Shown here one piece after another: positions 49,005 through 60,248 of a stretch of DNA of 64,000 nt (its first letter is position 1; every line of letters starts with the position of its first letter). Position numbers and translations under genes: made by a program. The notes under the pieces are model-generated. The model did not search any database. It saw nothing but the letters and a program-made list of their open reading frames with translations, and was not told the DNA's origin. The stretch spans positions 2,535,001 to 2,599,000 of the forward strand of contig NC_134754.1 of NCBI RefSeq assembly GCF_050436995.1, in the 5' to 3' direction. The stretch is from Anticarsia gemmatalis (Eukaryota > Arthropoda > Insecta > Lepidoptera > Erebidae).

Positions 49005-52000
49005 ATGCCGGAGATAGCAGAATGTCTGAACCGTCGCTACAGGGCATTGGATGATCTTATAAAGGAGTTGAACTCCACCATATCCTCGCCGAACTCATTG
49101 ATGGCACGTTCAAGTAACACCAGCAATGTTGGTTTAAGGCTCATGTGCGATTTCTGGAACATTCTCAAAGACGATCCTGAATGTAATCTCACGGTTAGTG
49201 TACTAAGGATTTTACGACTTATAGTTGTCCATATTTATGCAAAAAGGAACCACACAGCAAATACGTACTTTTGAGATATCAAAGGTTTTACAAAAACATG
49301 TGCAGCTCTATCAGTTGTAGTTGGTTCTGTTCTGCTTTTAATAAACCCTATTTCTGAGGCGAAAATCGCGTCGTTCTTTTTTGTATAAGGTTTTAGACCA
49401 TTTCTATATTAGTATTCCGCTAAAAAATAAAAATTGAAAAATTGTCGTGTGGTTCCATTTTGCATAAATACGGACAGTTAAGTGTCGGATAAGTCCAAGA
49501 TCCATTGTATAAATTGACGGCAAATGTATCAAAATTTCACCTGATAAGCTAACTGATTCAAATTCAAAAGTGGTTAAAGATTTTGATCTACCAAATGCTA
49601 ATACAAGAAAACAAAATTCAACAATACAGTATCTAATCTTCTAAGCTTTCTGTTTTATGGTAAAATGTACTACGGTCCTTTAAGTCGTTGAAATTGAGAA
49701 CTTCAGATTCAACATAATTGAAATGAAGTACGTACTCGAATTGACGCTTTAATTTAAAGAAGCCATTGACATTTTTTGCCGACCTTTTATACTTACTTTC
49801 GAAGAAAAGGATCAACTGGTTTCTTTACAAAAAGATCTTAACTTGTTGAAATGTTGACAGCTTTAAGTCTTTCATTTACTGAAGATTTCCAGTAGCGTTT
49901 TCTACTAATATTTCTACGACTATCCTCTACCGGGATAACCATCGAGATATTTTGTACAAAAATGTGATGAGCGCTTCTAGCAGCCGCCGTAGAAACTATT
50001 TTTGCAATACATTTTTAACTTCAAACTCTCGATACTCGAAAGTACAGACTGTACAGACTATAGTTACAGTCTTTAAGTTTCCATAGAATGATAACTTAGT
50101 AGAGAGCCTTGTATGCTAAGTGCGTGGGTAGTGAAGGCGTACAAAATCTAGAGTTTAGAGCATCGATTACCCGCAGACTAATGCAGTTTGTCTGTTTTCT
50201 ATGTGCATTGTGCACCTTTTTTTGGACATACTAACCTAAATCTCAGTTATATTCTCGATAAATCGCACATTCCAAGCTAGTTACTGTTGTTGGTATATAT
50301 TTCATAAAATTCATTTGCAGCGAGAAGTTCAGAAGCGTATGGGCATCAAAACCCCAAATATCGTACACTCCAGCCGTGTGTTCGGGCCACGACGTTACAT
50401 CACTTACATGGCTGCCGGCGAATCTCCCTGCGCTTCCAAATCACCTAGGTAAATTCATGAAATAGCCTGTATTCTTCTCTTCTTTGTGAAAAATAACTCC
50501 AGCAGTAAGAATTTACAGTATAATATTGTATCAGGGGATTCAAGGGCTTTAAAAAAAAAACGATACAAAGATCAAGTAGATTCGAAATGACAGTCTATGG
50601 TTGACACAAGTATATAACAATGTATGTTTTGTGTAAACTAGGGGACCGAAGTCCTCTTCAGTCCCCTAGTTAGAGTACCTATACTCAAAAGTACGTCCAA
50701 GAAGGTAGCGCGTGTTACTCACCTAGCCCGAAGAACGTCGTTCTTTCGATATTGATCTAAAATTTTTTTCTGACTTCAACAGTTGTTGCCAAAGGGGGGC
50801 AAACGAAAGCAATTCGAATCAAAGTCCTACGCGTGGTTGCAGCAGGGATTCGATGCCACTCTCCAAAGTTTTGTGCAATCTTAATGATGTAAGTTATGCA
50901 TTTTCATGTATATACTAATATCTTTTCTCTCTATTACATGAAAAAAGACTGAGATTTTAGGCTTCATATGCGTGGAGGCTGCATCTGTCCTCATAAAATG
51001 TTGATTCGTGAAATAATGTATTACAAGTTTTCAGAAACTTAGTAAAGTCAGTAAAAAAATATAATTTAAACTCGCATAACACTTAATTCATTTATTAGAC
51101 TTTCCATGTGCTAGAGAATACTTCCCATAAATTATAATTACACAAAGGAAAGTTACCATATAATAAAGTGGACAAAGTAATCTTTACTTCTACCCTTTAC
51201 GACTACGGCCGTAACATCAGAGGCATGACGAATTTCAGTCCTATGTGTAAAAACGTGCCGGTTATAAGGTTCCATTTAGTACACTCATAGACTTTGCTAA
51301 GTAGCGAGTCCCTACTTTACGAGCGAGGTATTAAACCATTTATTTTACTAGACTTTTATGTCTTCAACGTGAATATAAGCTAGTGTCTCACTTAGTTTTA
51401 TTCGCACCTTGTTTAAATAATTGCATAAGTCTTGTACTTATTTGCGATCTCGACAATTACAACGAAAAAAGAAATTGACTGTCTGAATTAGTAGGTTGAT
51501 TTAGTTTAGAGTTTCCAAATTAATAAGAAGCGATGATTAACCGTCACATGTTCATTTAGTTGTATAAAATCGATAGTAATAAAATTAATAGCGTAAAATA
51601 TTGCCCCATATTATCAAAATCGTTGAAACTCTGATTAGTTACTAATTTAAGACTAACTACCTACCGACTAACTTAAAACCTAGATGGACTCGATCGGCAC
51701 AAGCCGAACAAGTGAGTCGAGTCGGTATTATCGATCGATAAATTTTGCCGAACCGAATGTGCCGATTCAAATATGTGTGTAGTGATGAGGCCTGTCATCA
51801 CGATTATGGTCACAAAACACAGAAATATGCCTGTTAATGCATTTGAAAAGCAAATGAAGTAACTTGTTGTAGTCCTTAACAATAAATATACCTTTCGTTC
51901 CCATCAGGCGGTATCATTCGACAAGAAATGCCACGTCAGAGTGAAAGAACTACTAGAAGTCCAGAGGGACCTTTCAGAACAGATAAAGATTTTAGAAGAG

Positions 52001-55000
52001 AAGGAGAAGGCTGGAGTAGCTATGTTGAAGGAAGCTGACTGCATGTGGATGTGTATGGAAGACACTTATAAGAAGAAAGTTGGAGAGTCGCTTGAAAGGC
52101 AGAGGGGGTTACTGGATGAGGTAATTCATGAACTTTAGTAAAAAATCGCGCACAAAAATACATAGTTACAAACATTTCTTACTGAGAACTTCTATTTGTT
52201 TGAAGTAGATTAAAGACATGCACAATTTTGTTTGAATATACTGAACAATATGGCCTGGATTGGTTTTCTAAATATCAGGAATTGCTAAAATATTCGTAAT
52301 ATTCATGGGCTTTGTACAGGCCTAAATTTTACTTTGTTTAAAGTAGTTATTTTGATCCGTTAGTAAATATCAACACGTTGTATTGTATTTTTTCACATAA
52401 TATTATTAATTTCAGCTAAGAGACGTAGAAGGGAGCGTAAGTAAATGGAGAAAGAATAAAAAAGAGGTAGACTTTCAACTGCAAAGTGTAAACAGATGCA
52501 TGAACGAGATGAAGGAAAAGATGAACCAGAAGAAAAACGACCTCAGAATTATGGACACAGAAATAACCAACTTTCGCAAAAGAGTAGACGCTGCAAAAAA
52601 AGAAGCTGATACTATTAAGAAATCGATGGCTAATAAGAAAGCATCTTCAGCAGTAAGAATAACTTTTGAACTATTAATATTATAATATCCAAAACAATGT
52701 TCTACAAATCCTTCAAATAATTTATTATTACTTACTAGCTACCACTGCCACAAAAATAAATTTCGTAAGAACCATCCTCGTACTTCAATTAATATTATAA
52801 AGGAAAGAATTAGCGAAATCGGTTCAGTTGTTCTCGAGATATGCGCTTGGTAACACGCTTAGCGATTCATTTTTATTTTATTTATTATATTATATTGATT
52901 TTATTTATTGAGATTTTACTTCTAGGATAAATTGAATAATTTAAATGCTGATATATCTAAAGCTCAGAAAAAAATTCAAGACGAGGTAGCACATAAGAAA
53001 AATAAACATTCAGAAGGCTCTAATTACGTAAAGGAAGCAAGAGAGGATTTGCAGAAAATATGCAAATGTTTATTACAGAAGAAACTGGAAAACGAAGATC
53101 TTAGAGCAGAGGTTAGTATTAAGAAAATAATAAATAATCTGGGATTTTCTTAACCCCAATATATCTTTCGTATCGGCTACCATAATTTCCATTTTGGAAC
53201 AGGTACGCGGGAGTTACAACTTAAACTTGTATTAACTTGTAAATTATGAGAACTAAATGTTTGTTATGTTTTAAAGGTTGTTATGTTTTTTCCTAAAAAA
53301 AAATATGTCATAGAATTGTATTTGTTTTTAAATTTTTAGAAAGAAGCCCTGTCAGACGAACTAGGTTTATTACAGCAAACTTACGACAGTTGCAAATTGA
53401 AATGTAAAAATAAAGAAGAAAGTGTAATGGAGGAAATCAAAAAACTTGGAACAGAAATAACTGAGTACAAAAACCAATGTGTGAAATGTCACGAGTGTGT
53501 TGATACTGATGAGATTAGGAAATATTGTACCGATTGTCCTAAATGTTTGGCTGGAGTTGATTGTAAGCTTGAAGGGGACCATTGTGAACATGATCCTAAT
53601 TTGGATTGTGTGTGTATGAGTGTGAAACAGAAGTTTCTGGACAATGTATTTGATAACATGTATACTGTACTAGCAAGACAGTCTAAGACTAACCCTGGTA
53701 AAGCTGTAGCAGAGGCTGTGTTGAAATGTTTGAAGAGAAGCAGGAATGGCAAGTTGAATCCTGAGACCAGAAAGATCTTGCAAGATTTTATTTTGACGAC
53801 GGTGAAGAAGAACTTGAATTTGACGATAGTGGGTGGGGCAGTGAAAACTCGGTGTGAGGTGAGAACACTAAATAAACTTTAGGAAAACTCTTTGACGAGT
53901 TTTTGGTTTTCTTTTTGCTTTATTAACATGTTTATGTTCAATAGTTGGATCCCGATACGTACAAACAGCTAATGGTGTGTCTTAAAGAAGTGAAGGTAGA
54001 AAAACCGGCTAAGCAAGACAAGAGTACTGCAGCCAAGAAGGTAATCTTTTGACAATTCAATTTTAGATTTTAATATGAATTCCTCTAGAAAATAAAACCT
54101 AAAGCAGGAATAATAGTAGAACGTTATAATAATAAAAGTGATAAATTGTACTAATAATTATATATGTTTTCTATACATAAAATCTAAAGACCAAGTTTTT
54201 GATAATCCTTCAAAGACTAATGACGTTATTAAATGTTCTGCTTTTGAACTTTCAATCCGTTCCCCGCAGTTTTTACGACTTGCGTAAGACTTATTTTATC
54301 GAGTTAATCCCCGGACCAGCACTGAAACGATTTAATTTACTTCCCGTGTTATTGCGGTATTTTATGCCTCCGTTATACGTTTTTATTGAATAGATATTGT
54401 AATAGATTTTTAAGAGGGTTTATTTCCTAGTTTTATGTTTGGATAAAATAAATCTGGTATTTTTTTTATTTTTCACAATTTTCAGGAACCGTGCCAACGA
54501 TGGGGAGGTAGCAACGAATGCAATTGCCCGAAAGGTCCTAAAGGTTGTATCTGCATGGTGAAAGCTCCCCCGCCGCCAAAAGATCCTACTCCGTGCCCTC
54601 CACCAGATAAGGAAGATTTACAAGAAGTAATAACATTATTTTATTAATAAAGAACAAGTAATAAGACGGTCTATACAGTAAGAAAATATAATAACTTGAC
54701 AAATTGGCGTAGTATTAACGCCGATATCAAATGACTGTTACTGTTATTGCTAGCTTTGTTTCACTGATAGTAAACATCTCTTTCCATGATCTCCATATTT
54801 CTCGAGCCTTGGGATGTATTGGTCCAGTTTGTTTTGGCCATTTCAACATAGTATAATCTAAAGAAATAATCAATACTGATTTCCAGAAGTCCATTAAAAA
54901 GCAGTAAAATTGGTAATACTTATGAATAACTCCCACATATTTTTCAGGTGGATGTGAAGATGTGTCCACATAGAGACAACACTATTTGTGGGACCGAATG

Positions 55001-58000
55001 CAGTGCTCATGGTCAAGAAGCTCCGAACATGTCTGCCTGGAGGCCAAGTCCTTGTGCAGGGAAGAGCTGCCCGTACTCAAAGAACATGAGAGCAGCTCAG
55101 TGCACGCTCGGCTCTGAAGGACTTGGTTCATTGTCACGAAGTCGAATGTCCAATTATCTTAACAAATATTCTGATGATAGGGTGAGTGATACTAAACTAA
55201 TTCTCATCTACAAATGTATTTAAAACCCCCTATTATAGGCAGGCCGTTACAAACGTGCGAACTACGTCATAGTCAAAAGAATAAAATGAATGTGACAATG
55301 TGTAAGTGCGAGCGAGAGACTCATATAAAATGACATGACTTAGTTTACACGTTTGGAGTGGCCCAAGTATAATGATGCTTTTCTATAGGTTACTTGGATT
55401 CTTCTGACGAATGTAAAAATAGATTTGTAAAGCGAATTCTTACTACAAATTATCGAAGTTTTTAACAATATACTAAGTTTCATTTTCATATTACTTTCAG
55501 TCTGGAAGTCCTTCAAGAAGGTCGTCCCCTAGTTTTAGAGGTAAGTAACATTTAGCAAATAGTTTTTATGTTTACGTGGGAGTACAATATGTTGGTCTCA
55601 GTGACCCAACAATGTGACCTTTCATTCTCATTATTTTAGATCGTAGAGGTCTGCCACGAGATCAAATTATTGAGGAAGTCATGGGAAGCTACGATGGGAT
55701 CTCCCCTATAGAGAAAGTAAGTTACGCATTCATAAGCAACGTATCAGAAAAGTAATACTGTCTGACGAAAAACAATCACGCATAGATAAACATGTCACAA
55801 AATATTTAACGTTTTGGATATTTGTTAATTGAATGTAATTTTTGATAATAAATTTAAATTTAAAATACACATGGTGGTTTTATTTCCTTTACGCTTCAGA
55901 AAATTAACCACCATGTTAGTCAAAATAAAATGATAATGGAATTTCATATTCGTAATTTCATCATAGGTGACGGCGAAAAACAATAAAGGTGTTACGAACA
56001 TATCAAGAAAAGATGCAGCATGCGATTGTTATAATATAGCAAAGAAATATTTTTTGGTCTGTAAATGTAGAAATAATAAAAAGCCACGAATTTGTGCTAT
56101 CACAAATTCGATTTTTAGCATAAAAAAAACAGGCAATAAAGGAAAAATGAATATTTGTAGAAACAGTAAAAGCAGTAACGATGCACGTGTCGTTGAAAAC
56201 AAGAAACTGTCTCTGAAAAATAGTATCAAGAAAGGTCCAAAAATTAAACCACAAGCAAAGCCGAACAAAGATATAAAAGTTATATTATGTCCAAAAATTT
56301 ATAAAAATAAAGACGATAAAAAAGATACCACTCTTAATATGAGCAAACCATCGCTTTCGGGTAGTATTCATATAAGATTGGAAACAAGTTCGTCGAAAAT
56401 TTTAAATGAGGACATAAAGTCATCAAGAACTAGCTTATCAAACAGGCAAGTTTGTGATACTGTAAAACAGCTTATAAACGAGATTATTGTTAATCCTGAA
56501 AGCATAGATGCCCGACAGCTGTCATCATCTGATGTGGAATGGATAACGGTTGAAGAATTGTTGAAAGAAGTTTCGTCATTGGGGAAATCAAAAGACCAAG
56601 TTGAAGACACTGTAGTCGAAACCGAAGTCAAATCTGAAAGATTAGATGAAAATGACATTTCTAAGGAATTAAAAAAAGACAAACAATCGCAATCTCACGA
56701 TTGTCTAGTTGATCCTAAAGTTACTAAAACATTGATTATCGAGCAAAAACAAAATCTTGCCAAAGCTGAGTGTATTCATTTATCTGAAAAACTATTCCAA
56801 GCTGATAAAAAATCTCATAATGATGATAGGTGTCAAGGCACAAAGTCACCGGCGGTTGAATCGTCTATTCAAACAGAAATTGAAAGTATGACCGATGATT
56901 CTAATTTTGTAATGCGAAAGTTCCAAGGAATTAGAAAATGTTTGAGACGCACCGATAAACTAACACAGCAAATAAATAAATGCGAATGTAGAGTATGTCC
57001 GAATACTAAGGATTGTTTAAAATCTAATCAAAAGAGAATTCCCGTTGAAACACCAAAAGGTAGACAGCATCAAAGCCGAAGTAAAGTAAAAAATAATATT
57101 AGAAAAGTTAAAAAGAAATAGAACGTATATTAATTTTATCATATAAATCGTGTGGTGTATAGGTGCGCCAGGTTAAATTGTGTTAACACTTATTTAGGCT
57201 GTAGAAGCAAAACGTTGTACACTTATTATTTATTTTGATAAAGAGGCTTACATTACATACAAGAAGCATAAGCAGTATTATTGTTAGTTTATTGCAATAA
57301 TTGTTAGTAGAAACTGCTTTCACATGTTTTGTACTCCCACGTAATAACAATTAATTCATTAAATTAAATAAATATTTTATGAAAATTATAAATGCAATTG
57401 ACTTACAGATACAAAACATCTGAAAACAGCTATAGTGCAGTGTTGTGACAAAAGTACCCAGCATTGGGAGCCGCCTTTAACCGAGGTTCGATATAAATTG
57501 CCTTGTGCAGCTGGGAAAATTGAACTTAGGCCATTTCGCAAGGCTTCACCTTATAGTCAACAACAAAGGATATATGTAAATGACGGACAATCTGAATCAG
57601 GTAATATTGACGAAGCATCGACTTCAAGAAGGGTATCGAAGAAGTTTAAAGTAGTTATCGAAAATAACAGCGGTCAATTTAGTAACCAATTTACCGAACT
57701 GACAAAAACTGACTCGGGAAACTTGACTATGGAACTGAATGACGAAATTATTCAATTAATTGAAGAAAGAACGTTTGAAAAACCTTACATGATTGTGTCC
57801 TTAAAGAAAACTATTGACGGGCATTTGACATTAGACTTCGACAGCAAAGACGACGTAGTGTCGAATACACAAAGAATAGTAATAAGAAGTACACCATCTG
57901 GAACAAAGTTATTAGAAATGCACAAAAGTCTTGTAAGTTCGATTGAGAACCTAGAAGATCAGACGACCTCTCGAGTAAACTCAGATATATCGGAAAATGA

Positions 58001-60182
58001 CAAAAATACAAGAAATAATCATCATAAAACATGCCCAGCTTGTTCTGTATCTTTTGACGTAAGACAAAGTATTTCGAAACAAGAAAAGGGAAAATTGGCT
58101 CCTTTAGAAGAAATTGACAATGTTAACCAACAACCCACAGTGAGCTCTTCTCTAGAATCGGAAAATAAAGTAGTAAAATATAGTACAAGACCTAGCAATC
58201 TTAAGCATCAAGATGGAAAAAATAGCAGCAGTCTTTTCGAACATTCTTCATCTATTCGTAAGAAGGATGAAATTTGCGGCCCAGGTGGAAGTGAAAAAAG
58301 TGATCTTATCCGAGAATTGCAGCATAAAAGTATGTTTCAACTAGAAAGTTCTATTTCTTCTCCAACTCCATTGAGTTTTGCGTATGAAATCCCAGATCGA
58401 TTTGAAATCCCGAAAAAAATGCAGGATTATTCACTTGAATTCCGAAGATTATATGAAAAAGGGAATGTAGTAATAACATTACAAATTAAATCTAAATGTG
58501 ACAGTTTTTTAAGAGAATTTGAAACAGTTATCACCAAGTCTCCGTCGGGAGCTATTGGTGCCGATCTTATCAAAATAGCATCGTCAGATTACATTCCATC
58601 CGATGGAACTACGAATCCTGTGATTTTATCGAAAACCATGTCAGGCACTTACATTGTTAATATAGACGAATGCAATCAAAAGTATAACGCAGTATTTAAA
58701 AAATGCGATTCCGGTACCAGTATGCTTATTCCAATCCGTCCACAGAATATAAGAAATTTTAAGCTAGAGAAATCAGATCCTAATATTGAAGAATTATATA
58801 AAATAAAGATAGCTGGTTATGTGGATACTCCTATAGAACTCCCTGCAGTATTAAAAAAGACAGAATCCAATAATTACACTATTGTATTAGATAAAGAATT
58901 TGAAAATCGTTACAAACAAACCTTAAAAGTTTGTGTTGGTAAGAAAAAAGAGTGTTTTGTACATTTGAAGAAAGCTCAATCCGGTTATGTAATAGACTTG
59001 AATGCAAATGGCTATATTCCCCCACATGAATTAAACGCTTTGGTTGTTAAAACTGGGTCAGGGAACATTAAAGTGCTTGTACAAGGACCCGTATTTGATG
59101 ATATCGATAGAACGACTCCAAAAAGAAGTTCTACATCCTCAGCTCAAGTATTCGGTGAAATACTTAGTAAACTGCACCCAGCGTCAAGTAGAGAATTTCT
59201 TGGAGAAAACTTACAAAAATCGAAACACGTTGAGTATAAATCTAGTAGTGACACACAATTATATGATAACGTAAAAGGCAAACTTCAAGTAAGTAAAGCT
59301 TTATTTTCTGAACCAGCAGCTGTTCTAAAAAAAACTGATTCAGGTCAGTATGCTGTCATTCTCAATAAAGAATCAAAGAAAACGTTTATTAATAATTTAA
59401 GGAGCTATTTAGCTTCCAATTCTAATGGTCTTGTACCCATCAAGAGAACAGAATCAGGAAACATACAAATAACATTGAACAGTGACAACGAGGAGAGAGG
59501 TGAATATGGATCGTTAAAAATTACATCTTCGGGTAACATTTATGTTATAGTTTCAAGCTGTGTAAAAGGGATTGAAAAGTATTTTGATGATAAAGTGAAC
59601 ACAACTGATGTGGGCGTTACGAAATGTTTGTCACTTATGGATAAGTCAGTAGCAACAACTTGTAATGCGAGGCCAGAGGATTGTGATTGTGAATTATCTA
59701 AATGTGTATGTGCTGAATTACAATTGGAAACCGTAGATTGGTTATGTAATTCATTGTTGGGGCTTGATGGCACGAAATCAGAGCTTGTATATAAAGTGAG
59801 ATCTGAGAGCAATGGAAAAAAACTTTGCTCAGAAGTTATTTCATGTTTTGGAAAATTAAACACCAGAGACAAATCGCCACATATAGTCATAAAACCATCT
59901 GAGTTTAGAACTTCCAAACATAAACTAGGTTCTACAAAGCAGTGCTATTACGTGACAGAGACTTTTTGTCCATATCATAAAGACAGATACGTTGGCGTAT
60001 CCAACGAGTTGATAGAAATAACTGGCATGTGTAACAAAGCGCAGGGAGGTAAGGGGAAGAAACTAGAATTTGATTCTGGTGTTAAAGAATATCCACCTTT
60101 TGTCAATCAGGAAATGTGGAATTCATTGAACAACATGCCACCCCAACTACCACCGTTTTTGAGAAATATTACGTATAAGTAG
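49005..60182 (+). CDS. Gene B: coiled-coil, Cys-rich protein with a 12-unit TxSG repeat; paralogue of gene A
   Basis: Model exons: 49005-49193, 50321-50448, 50783-50888, 51908-52120, 52416-52652, 52926-53111, 53340-53858, 53945-54040, 54486-54626, 54948-55181, 55501-55540, 55640-55716, 55967-57059 and 57409-60182 (TAG); about 2010 residues. The ATG follows an acceptor-like TTCTTGTAG, so an upstream non-coding exon is possible. Residues about 142-353 are coiled coil (MLKEADCMWMCMEDTYKKK, cf. gene A MLTQADDMWAEMEGGYKKK). Residues 354-526 hold Cys pairs (CVKCHEC, CTDCPKC, CVCMS) and then a helical domain shared with gene A. Residues 559-683 are Cys/Pro-rich, 723-1086 basic and Ser/Lys-rich, and 1166-1802 the repeat. 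The C-terminus has CDCELSKCVC and ends MPPQLPPFLR. The junction 57059/57409 is least certain: the exon reads on to a stop at 57121 if unspliced, and 57409 also fits the phase of 55540. It could therefore be two genes or two isoforms. No known family recognised. Confidence 0.7.
49935..50041 (+). repeat. Dispersed repeat family 1, copy 3
   Basis: Contains ATCGAGATATTTTGTACAAAA, GAGCGCTTCTAGCAGCCGCC, AGAAACTATTTTTGCAATAC and CTCTCGATACTCGAAAG, in the same order as the copies near 6.3 and 6.8 kb. It lies in the first coding intron of gene B. Confidence 0.55.
50098..50280 (+). repeat. Dispersed repeat family 2, copy 2
   Basis: GAGAGCCTTGTATGCTAAGT, GCGTGGGTAGTGAAGGCGTA, GATTACCCGCAGACTAATGC and CTCGATAAATCGCACATTCC match the copy at 7650-7778. 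It lies about 60 bp after a family 1 copy. Family 1 also precedes family 2 in the left part of the window, so the two may belong to one composite element. Confidence 0.55.
52724..52880 (+). mobile_element. Retrotransposon tail fragment in a gene B intron
   Basis: GCGAAATCGGTTCAGTTGTT, CTCGAGATATGCGCTTGGTA and GCGATTCATTTTTATTTTA resemble the 3' end of a lepidopteran LINE. The boundary is vague and no coding capacity is seen. Confidence 0.45.
57645..59555 (+). repeat. Twelve-unit coding repeat with T-x-S-G core in gene B
   Basis: Each unit is 14-19 residues of the pattern hydrophobic-x-hydrophobic-K/R-K/T-T-D/E-S-G-N/Q/T-Y/I-x-I/V-x-L. Examples: ELTKTDSGNLTMEL, SLKKTIDGHLTLDF, VITKSPSGAIGADL, ILSKTMSGTYIVNI, VLKKTESNNYTIVL, LKKAQSGYVIDL, VVKTGSGNIKVLV, VLKKTDSGQYAVIL, PIKRTESGNIQITL and LKITSSGNIYVIV. 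Unit starts are spaced 23-60 residues in the dense part, with one gap of about 200 residues (Ser/Lys-rich) after unit 3. The alternation predicts a strand-turn-strand hairpin with the S-G at the turn. Confidence 0.85.
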
Positions 60183-60242
60183 TCTTTTTATATGTTTATT
60201 TTATTGTGGTTTACGATTTACGGTTTGATCTTAAGTTACAAA

Positions 60243-60248
60243 AATAAA
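60243..60248 (+). promoter_or_regulatory. Poly(A) signal of gene B
   Basis: AATAAA lies 60 nt after the TAG stop and is followed by TGTGTGCTTC, a plausible GT-rich downstream element. Confidence 0.55.

Noticed and set aside
59540..59917. 125-codon minus-strand open frame
   Set aside because: Antisense shadow of the gene B repeat exon.
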